From contig JABCPU010000320.1 of assembly GCA_016800925.1 (NCBI GenBank), positions 1-64,000 of the forward strand: a DNA stretch of 64,000 bases, read 5' to 3'. Both the position numbers and the translations under genes were made by a program. Of this stretch, positions 48,128 to 59,844 are shown in pieces. Origin of the DNA: Suillus spraguei (Eukaryota; Basidiomycota; Agaricomycetes; Boletales; Suillaceae). The notes beneath the pieces are model-generated. The model was given only the letters and a program-made list of their open reading frames with translations, searched no databases and was not told where the DNA came from. Numbering within the stretch: position 1 is the stretch's first letter; each line of letters begins with the position of its first letter.

Positions 48128-50661
48128 CTACGACACAATTAACTCTGCGCATTCGGTTTCTACAAAACATACGATCGTCTTTGTGATGTTCTTGTAGAAA
48201 CTTAGCTCGCCTTTCCACTTTTTGGCGCTGAATAACTCCGCTCGTCGTTCGCGTATGGCTTTCAGCCTGTTCTGGAACAGTTTCTCGGCAGAATGAGTCC
48301 AGTACCCTAGTTCGAAACCTGACGTCTCCCATAACTTTGGAATGGGCCACCAGGACAATGTGGCCATTTGTTTGCCACCGCCCCCTCTGCCTGTGAATGG
48401 ATTTGTGGGAGGTGCTGTTAGAGGAGCATAGAATACATACCTGTATCGACATGGTACACTCCGCAGAGGAATTCTATCTCCTGTTCGCTCAGGGAGTCGA
48501 ATAGAAATTTGCGGGACGATGCATCTGCAAAAAAGTGAACATCTGTTGAAGGTCCGTTGGGGATGACAGTGGCCAGCTCCTGCTTGCATAGACGCCAGAG
48601 TATGCCGCCTTGAGCAACGGCGACTCTTATGTGAGGCATTCTTAGCAATCGAGTACGGCGAGCTTCGTAGTCCATATATTCGTACTTATCAGGTTTCCAT
48701 CCAAACGCTCGGTAGTTAGACTCGAACACGGTTTTAGGACGAGGAATGGGACCATGTATAATGGCGCAGATAACTTTAAACCGGATGCCACGCTCAAACA
48801 TGCAGAAAATGATGTCCTCCAGAGACGGTCCCCATTGCTCTCTGATACATTGAATTACAGATGTGGCGCTCTCTATAATGAGGTTCCATGTACGAGCATA
48901 TCTGGCGATGCGGGGAACCATGGTGTAGCCTGTGCAGGAGCCATCTTTGATGAATTTCACATCAAAGTACATATTTAACTCGACAACTTGTCGAGCGTGG
49001 TCGGGGTGCAAATCCCATAGAATGGACGGTAGTGTGACACGGTGCACGAGGCATGAAACAAAGTACCGAACGGCGAAATCATTTCCTTTCTGGGAAAGAG
49101 GGAGATTCATCTCCATCAAGTATTTGCGAACGACGGGTAGGTCGATGATGCGGAAGTCTTCGATGGCCGTGAAGTCGCTTGCAGATTGGATTTCTGATTG
49201 TGTACGACACGTAAGACCATATCGGCTTGACAATATGTCTTCCAGTGAACTAGCGAATATAATGTCCTCTTCAATGTCTCCACAGTGCACGATGGATCTT
49301 CCAACTTCGTTGTGGTGTGGGGGAAGAATCATGGGTTTAATGATTGAAGGGCGGGGAACGGTAACAGTCATCTGGGAGTCGTCATACGTTGCATTGTCGT
49401 GATCGTTGGCATTTGGATCCGGATCAAAAAGGGAGCAAACGTCCCATTCATTGGAGATTTCGTCATATACGAAATGACTCTTTGGCCTGTATCGAAACTC
49501 CATATTTGCATCTTCACGTACGAGCTCTCCTCGGACCCTGCCCTTTAGTGAACGATACCACATGAAAAATCTAGTGCCATCTTGTCGTGTAGGTAGAATG
49601 AACTTTGCAGCATCTTCTAGCCGACTCTGGACTCGTTCCTTTATGCTGTCGGGCGCATGAGAGAGGAACTCTAACCGCTTGTGCTTGCGTGCTTCAACAA
49701 GGGCATTCCAGCGATCGAGATTGTCTGGCTCAGAGTTGGACGGATTCCCAACAATGTCCTTGGAGATGGCTTCATTGATTGAAATCATCACACGTATGAT
49801 TTCATCTCCTCGAGGAACTGTATCTTTAAATTGTTCCGCGGCGAAGTGCTTCGGGTTGAACTTAATACCAGCCCTGGCGACCTCGACCCAGACAGGCGCT
49901 TTGATGCGATTGAGATACGGATAAACGAAACCCCATGGTGATGTACGCGGGTCCAGGATAACCCCAACGCAGCGCCCTAATCTTTCAGGCTGCAATGCCC
50001 CAATTATGTCATGCACGTGAGCCTCGCTAAGCCCGGAGGCGAGGAGCATTTTGGATGGGGAAGGCGGCGGTCCGGATACGGAAGAGCTTCCCTTTTCATG
50101 CATCTGTAAGATGCGACCGTAAAACAAGTTGACTAGACCAAGGAGGCCGTGAAAGGCTAGTCTTGATTTCTTGGCACAACGCAGAGCATGACTATGTGTC
50201 CTGTGATCGCGCGTATAACCGTAGTACGAAGGAAGAGGTAGCATGGAAAAATCCATGGGCAATAGAGCATCGGTAGCGAAGACGTTGGCAGCGTGATGTA
50301 GGGTGTTTTCCAACCATTGCCAACTCCTGTTTTGTTCAGCAGATAGAGTATAGGTTATTTTTTCGCGAGTGAATATATGGATAATAGCCAGACGCTGGAA
50401 GAGAGGGCCTGAGTACTTCAGCTCCATGTTGTCTGGAGTCGCTGCGATCTGGATGTATTTCGACAATCCGACTCTCAGATAGAACCATTCTTCGGGATCG
50501 GGATCTTCGTGTGTGAAATCTGGCATGACTTCTGAGGTATACGGGCATAGCGTCTGGGTGGCCGAAAAGAGCACAGAATCAGCCCCTCTGGAATAAAAGA
50601 AGTTACGGTTCCCCGCGAACAATCTGCATAAAAGTGAGCGTGCGTGACAGGTAAGCAACAT
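48128..50661 (-). CDS. Intact 827-residue Agaricomycete hypothetical protein
   Basis: Exon 1 (50,661-48,441) is open for 740 codons. A 50-bp GT-AG intron (48,391-48,440) joins it in phase to exon 2 (48,390-48,128), giving 827 residues. An internal Met at residue 46 (MPDFTHEDPDPEEWFYLRVG) is an alternative start, because the first 45 residues look less structured. No known domain is recognised. Notable blocks are RCAKKSRLAFHGLLGLVNLF, YPYLNRIKAPVWVEVARAGI, RFFMWYRSLKGRVRGEL, HFFADASSRKFLFDSL and, at the end, WWPIPKLWETSGFELGYWTH, KLFQNRLKAIRERRAELFSA. Such large soluble proteins of unknown function are, from memory, frequent in Agaricomycete accessory regions. It is the longest intact gene in the window and shows no disabling change. 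Confidence 0.7.
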
Positions 50662-51486
50662 TTGGCGTTTACCCAGACGATGCCTTAACGGTATTGTGTG
50701 TGTGGAGTGGAGCCACGTTGGCGCCTTGAATTTGTTGAGACGGCTGTGTATGCAGAGGTTACTAACTCAGGAACAGTCACTGGTGGGGGATTGGACGATC
50801 GCGAAAGCTTGTTATGATGGAGTCAAACGTTGGCATTCAATGAAAAGGCAAGTGATATGTGAAACGGATACACCTGATGTTGCTAGTGGGTGTGATAGAG
50901 CAGAGATTTATGGTGTTCTGTATAGGGTACGCGTCACAAGAGTTGCTCAACCAGACATGATTAGCAAGGTGCCAGAAAACGGAGCCTAAGCTCAGGCCTC
51001 AAGCTCACCCGTTGAATGATTATGTAAACAAACTGGAATTCTGAACGGCGGTCTGCTAGGACTAGGGCGAAAAGGTCACTGAAACCGCCCCTCCGGTACC
51101 AAACAGTCCGGCGCAGAGTACGGCACTACGGCGGATATATCCGCAGTCCGGCGGCAAAAAAAAGGCCAGATGGCGGACTTTGAAATTACATAGGTATGAA
51201 ACCTGCGTAGCCAAATATACCTAGATGTAAAATCATATGCACGTGCTAATCTTACTCCTTATTGGCACATACAGTGCACACTCTTTTGGTATGGACACCA
51301 CATCTCACCTATTGCCTTCCAACAGTCACTGTATGAAGCCTGGGTACTGGTAAAGTTCAAGCAGGGCAGTATCAATGATGGGAAGGCATACCTGCTGGTG
51401 TGTTCCCCCTTATACTACTAGCTGACCCATGGTTCATCCCTCGGCAGTGCATCAGCCCAATGGTTCACAGTGACAAGTACTGGTGG
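50662..51486. other. Upstream region, no gene recognised
   Basis: Likely promoter side of the 827-residue gene, then a G/C-rich patch with repeated GGCGGA/CCGGCG words at 51,090-51,180. A 97-codon plus-strand frame at 50,696 has no support. Confidence 0.35.
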
Positions 51487-51921
51487 TGTTACAATCGTAC
51501 ATCCCCTATATACTTTTCTCTTTGTCTATTACCTTGTATATCACGTGACATACTTCTCGACTCATACGCTCAACATGTCTGTACTATTAGTTGCCTTCCT
51601 TATTAGGATATGCACTTACGTTCCCACACCTCTCTTGGTCTGTGTGCACATATTGGCTTATTTAAGCATGTTGTATTATGCTTGTAGACTTCACTTTAAT
51701 CTTACTAGGTTTTACCTGAATCTCTGTTCGCTAAGGCCTCCAACCTTAGTCTCCAAATCGTCTCTAAGTCTAAGCACTCCTTAGCCTTAGTCTCTGTTCT
51801 TGATACCTTTGAGACACTTCTCTTAGGCCAAGTCTTGTTCCTTTGAACAACCAACAAACTTCCCAGTAAACCATTAAGTGCCTCTGCACTGTTGCTGGTG
51901 ACGCCACCCTAGTTCATAACA
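51487..51921 (+). repeat. LTR of element III
   Basis: 435 bp from TGTTACAATCGTAC to GTTCATAACA, alignable with the element-sense LTRs of II. A TATTTAAG box at about 51,659 lies 34 bp upstream of ACTTTAATCTT (51,693-51,703), the predicted RNA start. Confidence 0.8.
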
Positions 51922-51922
51922 A

Positions 51923-51933
51923 AAGATTAAAGT
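51923..51933 (+). promoter_or_regulatory. Putative self-priming PBS of element III
   Basis: AAGATTAAAGT, one base after the LTR, is the exact reverse complement of ACTTTAATCTT at 51,693-51,703 in the LTR. It does not resemble a tRNA 3' end complement beginning TGG. Confidence 0.65.
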
Positions 51934-52034
51934 CCCCTGAACACACACCTTTGTGAGCGTAGGCCCTTGATCAGAAGAAAGCCTCGCATAGTTATCAACA
52001 CTCGGACTAGAGGTACCACAACGACGATGACATC

Positions 52035-52688
52035 ATGTCTGCGATTGCACCCAAACCCAATGAAATAAAGATTGCTCATCCCCCCAACTTCGATGGCGAC
52101 AGAGATAAGGCCAAATGCTTCCTCATTGCATGTAAAGCCTATCTGGATCTCAATGACCAGACCTATACAACCGATTATCTTTGTCACATCATTCATGAAC
52201 AAAGGAAACACTGGAAGTTGGGCACAGGGATTCTTGAAGAGCGCTCAAGACCGTAATAACAAGACAAGCGCTGGAGTTGTAGCAGGATACAGTACATGGA
52301 CTGAATTCCTTAAAGAATTCAATGAAAACTTTGCAGCAATCGATCCTGAGGGAACTGCCATGGCGAAATTATGCAAGTTGAAGCAAACTGGAGATCTGCA
52401 GACTTACATTGCTGACTTCACTACCCTCACATGACAGGCAGAAGTCGCTGACGATTCCTCGTCGAGACAATTCTTTATCAATGGGTTAAACCACAGTCTC
52501 CTTACCAGCCTGTTTAAAACCGGTATCTCCCTCACATCATTCCAACAAACCATCAAGCTATGCATAACCCTTGACAACAACTACACACAGTTAAAGGGCA
52601 TTACTTCCAGGCACCCCCAGACCAAGAAAAACTATGGGAGCCATTGCTATGTGAGTTCGAGAGATAAGGATGCGATGGAGGTAGATCG
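52035..52688 (+). pseudogene. Gag fragment of element III
   Basis: From MSAIAPKPNEIKIAHPPNFD the frame reads GDRDKAKCFLIACKAYLDLN, shifts to FMNKGNTGSWAQGFLKSAQD, EFLKEFNENFAAIDPEGTAM, AKLCKLKQTGDLQTYIADFT, meets a TGA, and continues FFINGLNHSLLTSLFKTGIS to KDAMEVDRV at the junction with element II. This is the capsid-like Ty3 gag domain. The zinc knuckle that should follow is cut off. Confidence 0.8.
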
Positions 52689-53163
52689 TGTTACGAACTG
52701 GGATGGCGTCACCAGCGACAGTGAAAAGACACAGGCGGTCTGCTGGGAGTTCTTACAATGTTCAAAAGAGAACAAGGTGAAAGTACAAGGAACGCGTTCC
52801 GAGTACGATCAAGGGTTCAGCCTCAAAGACAAGTCTAAGAGGTATCTGCGAGAATAGAGACTAAGGCTAAGGAGTGCTTAGACTTAGAGACGATTCAAGA
52901 CGACTTAGGTTGGGGACCTAAGCGAAGGAGATTCCAGGTAAAACCCAGTAAGATTAAAGTAGAGAATCTACTACAAGTACATCGTGCTTAAATAGGCCAA
53001 TATGTGCGCACGGACCAAGAGAGACGTGAGAATGTAAGTGCGTATCCAACGAAGGAAGGCAGCTATAGTACAGATGCATTGAGCATATGAGTCAGAGTCA
53101 TATTACGTAATGTACAAGGTAAATGAAGTAGAAAAATGAATAGGGGCACGTACGATTGTAACA
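52689..53163 (-). repeat. 3' LTR of element II
   Basis: 475 bp, TGTTAC...TAACA on both strands (short inverted ends TGTTAC/GTAACA). It is preceded on the minus strand by a polypurine tract. Confidence 0.9.
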
Positions 53164-53182
53164 TTACCCCCTTTTTTACACG
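53164..53182 (-). promoter_or_regulatory. Polypurine tract of element II
   Basis: The minus strand reads AAAAAAGGGGGTAA immediately before the 3' LTR, the plus-strand primer site expected for LTR retrotransposons. Confidence 0.8.
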
Positions 53183-53196
53183 TAAAGTCACCGACT

Positions 53197-54665
53197 TTAC
53201 TCATCTTGGTTCGCATAGTAAACGGGATCATCACTCCATTCGTAGTCTTCGTTAGCAAAGGACCCGCCCCTCATATACGCGGCTTCTGCTAGTCCAGCGC
53301 GTCGTTTAGAGTCCTTCCTCTTTTCTGCCTGAATACGTTTATCGTCAAGCTGCCGTTCCCAATCACGGAGTGCGTCATAGAACCCCTCATCTTTCCAGGT
53401 TAACTCAAAGGGGGGAGGCCCGACTCGTCGAGGACAATAAATGGAGAGGTGGGTAGGCGACCAATATCTGCAAACCTTGCACTGATACTCCGCACAATTC
53501 TTCTGGCGATGTCCGAGCAGTCCGCAGACACGACACTTCATGTTTTCATCAGGGTTGGAGTGAACTGCGCGTAAGGGAGATGGGGAGATAGTGGGTGTAG
53601 GACTGGTGGATCTAGCACGCTTCTTTCCCTTATTCTTCCTCATACGTTTTAAGGCGAGAGTGTTAGCTTTCTTAAGCTGCGCCTGTTGATCAGAGGACAA
53701 TGTGTATGCTGATTCGGGAAGGTCCGGGGTGACTGCACGCTCAGCGGCTGGAAGAAGTTCGGTGGGAGAAGAGGGGGAAGTGATACCGAAGTCTTTTACT
53801 AAGACTGGTGAAATGGGGTCCATAGGACCGAATGACGATGGGATGGACATGGGGGGGTGGATATGAAGGTCGCGAAGTCGAGGGCCGAGTGTTACCAACT
53901 CGGTAGCGGGATACCCAATAGTTTAGCTGCCTTAAACTGCTCTTCTGTGCAGGGTTCGTACAACCAATCAGGGCAATCAAGAGTGACTGTAGCGGAAAGT
54001 GAAGAAGTTGATTGTTCGATAGGGGATGGGGTTCTAGGAGACGCAAGATCATCTTGCGTTTGTTGTAAGTCAGCGATGGCTTCTTCTACTAGGTTTCTTG
54101 CTGCTCTGGTCTCAGCGACTGATTGCTGGATGGTTTCGACAACTGTGTCGGTGAGTTGCCCAATTTCTTGCACAGCAGTGTATAGGCCAGTAAAGGCGTC
54201 AAGATTAGAATGGATACGCGAAGAAGCGGGTGCTGGAACAGGAAGCGGCATATCTCTTTGCGGAGAGGGAGGTCGAGCAACGCCTGCTCGACGTTCGGCA
54301 ATGATGTGAATAGCTTCTTCAACATCATCTTTAAAAGAATTGGGAAGCAACAGCATAGCGTAAGCGCGAATACGTTTTTGGAGATGAATGAAACGGTGAC
54401 AGAGTGTGAGTTCAGTGGTTTCTTTAGTGGTGGCTTCGATAAGGGCTGCAGTGCGGATGATGTTAACAATGAGTCAAACGGGGAATGCACCTCTTTCGGT
54501 GAGAATTCTGTCGATTTCGAGGGCATGTCCCTCACAGAGGATGGCGGCTTCGATGTAGGATTGGTTATCGATTTCTGCGGTAAGGGTTCCGTATTGTTCT
54601 GCTTGGGAGTTGGAGTCATTGGTGGCAACAGTGACGGGAGTAATGTAGGCAGTGGGGAAAGACAT
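53197..54665 (-). pseudogene. Post-pol ORF of element II: coiled-coil and double zinc-knuckle protein
   Basis: It starts MSFPTAYITPVTVATNDSNS 57 bp after the pol stop. One TGA (54,474) interrupts ERGAFPV*LIVNIIRTAALI, then NSFKDDVEEAIHIIAERRAG, TDTVVETIQQSVAETRAARN, LVEEAIADLQQTQDDL (helical, coiled-coil-like). A one-base change near 53,915 is followed by ALKRMRKNKGKKRARS (basic), MKCRVCGLLGHRQKNC (C-x2-C-x4-H-x4-C) and CKVCRYWSPTHLSIYC (C-x2-C-x6-H-x4-C), then an acidic end SDDPVYYANQDE. Joined, it would be about 490 residues. It resembles a second Gag-like nucleic-acid-binding protein rather than an envelope: no signal peptide or membrane segment is seen. Confidence 0.7.
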
Positions 54666-54721
54666 TTCAATGTTCGTTGGTAGTTGATCAAGTGCGAATA
54701 CGGTTGATTGACTGAGGGATG

Positions 54722-56500
54722 TCAGAGTGCATGCTGCTTCTTATAAGTATTCAAGATTTGGGCGGAGTTCTTCAGGTTCTTTTCTGGGAGCCATTCGTTA
54801 TCTCCCGATGAGTATCCTTTCCAGGAAACGAGATAGCGTCGGCGAATGCCGGTTCCTTTGTGAGAAAGAATTGCTTCTATTTCGTATTCTTCCTCTTCTT
54901 CGATGATGTCGGGTGGTGGTTCGGGAAAGTTCGGGCCGTGTACATCCGTTTCGCTATAGGACGATAAGACGGAAGTGTGGAACGTGGGGTGGATCTTCCA
55001 TTGTGGAGGGAGTTTGAGCGTGAACGTGATAGGGGATAAGACATCAATGATCGGGAAAGGTCCGTATCGCTTTGGGCGAGTTTCCTTGATGGGAGTTTGA
55101 GTCTAAGGTTAGCGGCGGATAGCCAAACCTTATCTCCGATCTTCCATGGGATGTACTTATTGCCTCGGGATCGTTCAGCCATCGTTTGCATTGCAATGTT
55201 GTGGCAGGCGATTGCTTCTTCTCTTATCTTCTGCAGAGATCGGACTCGATCTTCTGCTGCGGGGACGGATGAATCAGGGATAAGATGAGGGATAGCTCGT
55301 GGTTCATATCCCATCATCAAGTAGAAGGGTGATGCATTCCTTGCATCATGTTTTCGGTGATTGTGGACAAATTCGGCGATTGGTAGGTGTTCTACCCAAT
55401 CTTCAGGGTTGTTACGACAGTAGATGCGAAGGTATGTTTCAAGTTCTTGGTTGAGCCTTTCCGTTTGACCATCAGTCTGCGGGTGGTAAGCCGTGGATGG
55501 AGCGATGACGTAGTCGAGAAGTCGGGCAAGTTCCTTTGAGAAGCGAGATAGGAATTGCGGTCCTCGATCCGAGATAACTTTGTCATGGAGTCCAAATCGT
55601 CGGTAAACATGTTTTAAAAATAACTTGGCCACACCTTCTGACGTGATAGTTTTCAAACAAGGGATAATAATTACCCCCTTTGTAAGGCCATGGTCTACCA
55701 CGACCATGATACTATCAAAGCCTCCAGAGACGGGGAGGTCGGTGATAAGATCAACGGAGACCTGGGAGAACGGGCGAACAGCCGATGAAGGGATAGGCGT
55801 GAGCGGAGGTCGAACGGGATGAGTATCCGCTTTCATTTGCTGACAAAGGGCGCAACCCTCAACATATTTCCGAATATAAGAGCCCATAGCAGGCCACCAG
55901 GCTTCTCGTTTCACGAGTTCTTCAGTTTTGAATCTACCGGGGTGTCCCGCGGTAGAATGATCATGATACCTTTTCAGGATATCGGAGCGATGCGCCGGTG
56001 GAATATAAGCGCGATTCTTAAAATAGAGGACGTTCTCCTCAATCTTCCAATCAGAGAGTGCCGATTTCATAGGAGGCAGGCATACGCCATCAAGGGCATC
56101 AGATGCCGTTTTAAAGACAGGGTCGTCGAGGGGGTCAGAGGATGACAGCACATCCTTCAGATCGGTGTCAATAAGACGAACGAATAGAGCATCAGGGAGG
56201 AGGGTCTGGTCCTTGTTATCGTCTTTGCCAGAATCATAATCAGGCCGGCGGGATAGTGCATCAGGTACTGCTAATTTAGTACCTGCAACGTGATGCAGTT
56301 CGATGTCATAAATAGACAAAATCAATTGCCAACGTGCTTGGCGACGGGTGAGCTTCTGTGCACTTCTAAAGTACAGAAGGTTCTTGTGGTCGGTGAATAC
56401 GAGGACAGGATGTGGATTTCCTTCAAGATAATGACGCCATTCGTTCAATGCCCGGATCACGGCAAGGAGTTCCCGATCAAAGATCTGATAATTGCGTTCC
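54722..56500 (-). pseudogene. Element II RNase H end, integrase and chromodomain
   Basis: A 527-codon frame contains RNase H (ELLAVIRALNEWRHYLEG, VFTDHKNLLYF, VPDALSRRPDY) and integrase: zinc region YHDHSTAGHPGRFKTEELVK … CALCQQMK; catalytic core VSVDLITDLPVSGG (Asp), VISDRGPQFLSRFSKEL (Asp), HPQTDGQTERLNQELE (Glu). Near 55,090 and 54,920 the frame changes, then the chromodomain reads EEEYEIEAILSHKGTGIRRR and YLVSWKGYSSGDNEWLPEKN, ending NTYKKQHAL at 54,722. The chromodomain places it among chromoviruses, which target heterochromatin or histone marks. Confidence 0.88.
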
Positions 56501-57618
56501 GCGGGGTTTAAAGACTGCGAGAGGTACGCGCATGGGTGATAAACGCCATTCTCATCGTCTGTAGGAGAACTCCGCCAGTTGCAACAAGCGAAGCGTCGGT
56601 AGCAATGGCGAATTGTCGGGAAGGATCGGGATTACGGAGTACCGGTTGGGAAGTGAAGCGTCGTTTCAACTCTTCGAAGGTGTCCATACATTCGGTTGAC
56701 CACTCAAAGGCCTTATCTTTCTTTGTCAAATCGATAAGGGGTCTGCGATATCAGAATAGTGGGAAATGAACGTGCGGTAGAAGTTGCAGAAACCGAGGAA
56801 CGACCGAACATCTTTCACAGATTTCGGGGTTGGCCATTCAGAGATTCCCTTGGTTTTAGCGGTGTCCATAGCAACTTGTCTGGGGCGAATTATCATTCCG
56901 AGGTATTCCACTTCTTCTGCATCAAAGGTGCATTTCTCCGGTTTTAAGAACAGGTGTTCTTTTCGTATTTTCATCAAAACTCGTCTAGTCCGTTCACGGT
57001 GTTCTGCCATTGTCGTAGAGAAAATCAGGATATCGTCCATATAGATAACCATCCATCCTTCATTGATTTCTTGTTGAAAGGTGCGATTCATGTATGCTTG
57101 AAAAGTTGCTGGGGAATTGCAGAGGCCAAAGAACATGACGTTTGGTTCAAAAAGGCCAAATTCCGTGGTAAAAGCAGCTTTCCACCGATCATCAGGATGG
57201 ATGCGAATGTTGTTATAACCGGACCGAATATCCATTTTTGTAAAGAACTGTGCGTTATGAAGACGTGCGACAAGGGAAATAGGGAGTGGGAGCGGATATG
57301 CGTTCTTGACTGTCCAATCATTGATGTAGCGATAATCTTGACAGGGACGCAGTTCACCGCTCTTCTTTCCCACGAAGAAGAAGCCACTGGCTTGAGGTGA
57401 CTTCGATTCTGAGATAAAGCCTTTCGCAACGTTTTCATCGATAAACGTTTTGACAGCAGCGCGTTCTTTTTCCGATAACGGGTAAACCTTAGACGTACGA
57501 GGATAAAACCGGGTTTAGTATCGATCCGATGATCAATACCAGGTCGTTCGGGGGGTAGTTTGTTTAATCCGTCTTTAGCAAAGACGTCTGCGAAGTTGTG
57601 CAAATAATCCGGGACCAA
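56501..57618 (-). pseudogene. Element II reverse transcriptase and RNase H start
   Basis: HNFADVFAKDGLNKLPPERP and [12 protein letters not shown] precede the RT. After a frame change near 57,480, [60 protein letters not shown] (first Asp), [33 protein letters not shown] (catalytic YMDD, near 57,030), [40 protein letters not shown]. RNase H begins FEWSTECMDTFEELKRRF and AIATDASLVATGGVLLQ. Two frame breaks (57,480; 56,727) prevent a single polyprotein. Confidence 0.88.
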
Positions 57619-58745
57619 TTCTTCGAAGGATTTCTTTTTCTTGTCCTTCTCGTCCGTAGCGAATTCCTGAGCTTTGTTACTGTATTTCGAAGGAGGAAGT
57701 GGAATCGCAGAGTAGAGGGAGGATTGTTCAAGTGAGAAGTTCCATCACGTGTCAAGGGTGTATCCATGGATACTTCTTCTATAATCCTCATGCTAATCCC
57801 GTCGGTATCATATTCCACTAGAAATTCTCCTTCTCCTAGTTCATAAGAGGATATTTCGCGCACTTCTGGTGCATGCCAGACGTCGTGCATGGTGTCAAAT
57901 TGGTCATCATCCTCAGTTGGGATCAACGAGGGCACGGATTCTTCTTTATCGGGATTTCTTCAATTGAAGCTGAAAGAGTTTTCGGGGGAACGAAGAACTT
58001 GGATAGTTTTCGGTACGTTGGTGCTTCGCCCTGGGAGTTCTTCTTCCGTTTTTCTCTTTCCGTGTTTCTGTTCTTCTATTGGTCGTTGCTCAATAGGTTC
58101 TTGTCCGCCCCGGTGTTCGGGTTCAGATTCATTCTTGCGCTTCTCCGCACGAGGGATCGGTGACACTGCTCGCGGCAATTGTACACGTGGAGTAGGTTCT
58201 GCAGTACGTGGCATTTGTACTTCTGGTTCTGGATGTTCGGGCACATCAATAGGAGAAGCGATAAATGGTTTCGGAAGACGGGAATGTTGCCATCTAGTGT
58301 GGTGGTTGAAAAGTCGGGCAACCCATTCTTCTCCGGTCTTCTCTATATCGATTTCGATTTCATCAGATTTCTCTGTCCGTGAAAGGACAAGTGTTTCAGC
58401 AGCCCAATCTATAATTGGGTTCATTGCTCGTAACCATGGGATTCCAAGGAGGATTTGATCTCTCCTTCCTAGTTTAGTAATGTTGAATTTTCCATACATG
58501 GTTCGATCATCAATCTTGACCACTAAAGCAGTAATGCGTGATCGGCCCTCCTTTTATAGAGTCCCATCTGCCGTTGTAACTCGAAATGGTTCTTTGAGTT
58601 TTCGTCGTGTGATTTGATGGAGTTTCACAAACTCTTCGGAGATAATGTTCCTGCTGCTCCTGAATCGATAACAGCAGTGGTGTCGACGGATTTCAAACGA
58701 GTACGCGAGTGGAGGGTGATGGGACACGAAGTTCTTTTCTTTCAC
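57619..58745 (-). pseudogene. Element II aspartic protease and linker
   Basis: TTAVIDSGAAGT (active-site D-S-G, near 58,670) is followed after a lost base by ISEEFVKLHQITRRKLKEPF, RVTTADGTL and an in-frame TAA, then VVKIDDRTMYGKFNITKLGR, DQILLGIPWLRAMNPIIDWA (the second conserved protease segment) and a long Glu/Pro/Arg-rich linker to RT. Confidence 0.8.
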
Positions 58746-58810
58746 CTACAGCGCGTACAAGTCTTAGTATTACATTGGGAGAAACATACGTCGAGTCTTT
58801 GTTTCTCCAA

Positions 58811-59646
58811 TCAAAAATCCTCTACAATCCGTCGTACGGTTTCTTCATCTTCTTCTTCTCCTTTGACTTCGGTTTGTCGGAGTGGGGTTTTCTTCTTTCT
58901 TTCAGGACAGTTGTGAATGCGGTGTCCTGTCTTTCTGCATCCGAAGCATTGCCCTTTCTTCATGCATTCGGATCTTTCCATGTCGGAGATTCGATCTACG
59001 ACCATCGCATTGGAATCGCGGTTCGGAATATACCGGCATTTCCATAGTTCTTCTTCTTCTGTTGTGGAACATGACGTGTCCTCATGGCATTAAGCCGATG
59101 ATGGGCGTTGTCAATAGCAACGCATTGCAACACAACATCTCTGAATATCTCGGAGACATCTCCTGTATTGAAAAGCTTTGTGAGGATACCCCAGTTGAGA
59201 CCATCTTGGAAGAACTGGATCTTCGTCGCGTTGTCAGTAACCTGAGCCTTGGCTGCAAGTGCCTCAAAGTCAGCGACGTAGGTGTGGAGATCTCCAGTTC
59301 CTTGTTTGAGATCTCTGAGGCGTGTAAGCGCGGTCATTCTGGTATCCACTGGTTGGAATGCTTCATTGAAGCTCTTCATAAAATCCACCATTGTCCCATA
59401 ACCAACTTTTTGTCCCGAAGTGTCGGTAGATTGGGCGTGTTCAAGGAATTGTTCCTTCCATGATTTGGCATTCTTCTCGGTCATGAAGGATGTTATGTAG
59501 ATGATCTTCTGCTTGTCGGTGGTGTAAAGCTTTTCATTGATGTCAAAGTGCAGATTGCACGACTGGATAAACTCGCGAGAGTTATCGCGATCTCCATCAA
59601 AACCAATCGGTTGACCGATCTTGTATTCGAATTCTTTGGTCGACAT
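58811..59646 (-). pseudogene. Element II Gag with CCHC zinc knuckle
   Basis: The start ATG at 59,646 gives MSTKEFEYKIGQPIGFDGDR, FIQSCNLHFDINEKLYTTDK, FMTEKNAKSWKEQFLEHAQS, LRDLKQGTGDLHTYVADFEA, IQFFQDGLNWGILTKLFNTG, HHRLNAMRTRHVPQQKKKN. One base is off near 59,020, then AMVVDRISDMERSECMKKGQ and the knuckle CFGCRKTGHRIHNC (C-x2-C-x4-H-x4-C). Apart from that shift the capsid part is open for 216 codons. Confidence 0.85.
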
Positions 59647-59832
59647 GGTTGATGATTCTTCTGGTGAGTTATACTTTCTCGGTGCCTACACGCGCTGTCT
59701 TGCTATCCGTCAGGGCTTTCTTCTGTCAGAGGGCTTCTCTTGACAATCTGCTCAGCGTACGCGTACGCTAGTCTGCTGATCTAAGCGATCAGGGTTCAGG
59801 GTCGAAGACTGAATAGTCGACGATCAAAATGG

Positions 59833-59843
59833 ACTTTAATCTT
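59833..59843 (-). promoter_or_regulatory. Putative self-priming PBS of element II
   Basis: On the minus strand AAGATTAAAGT follows the 5' LTR after one base. It is exactly complementary to ACTTTAATCTT at 60,116-60,106 inside the LTR, the predicted RNA 5' end. Confidence 0.7.
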
Positions 59844-59844
59844 T

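Larger units (their letters stand above)
51487..52688 (+). mobile_element. Chromovirus III, 5' end only
   Basis: It consists of an LTR (51,487-51,921), a primer-binding site and a gag fragment up to 52,688, where the LTR of element II begins. Same family type as II but clearly diverged. Confidence 0.8.

Noticed and set aside
50696..50989. 97-codon plus-strand frame
   Set aside because: No recognised motif, lies in the upstream region of the 827-residue gene and lacks splice or family support.
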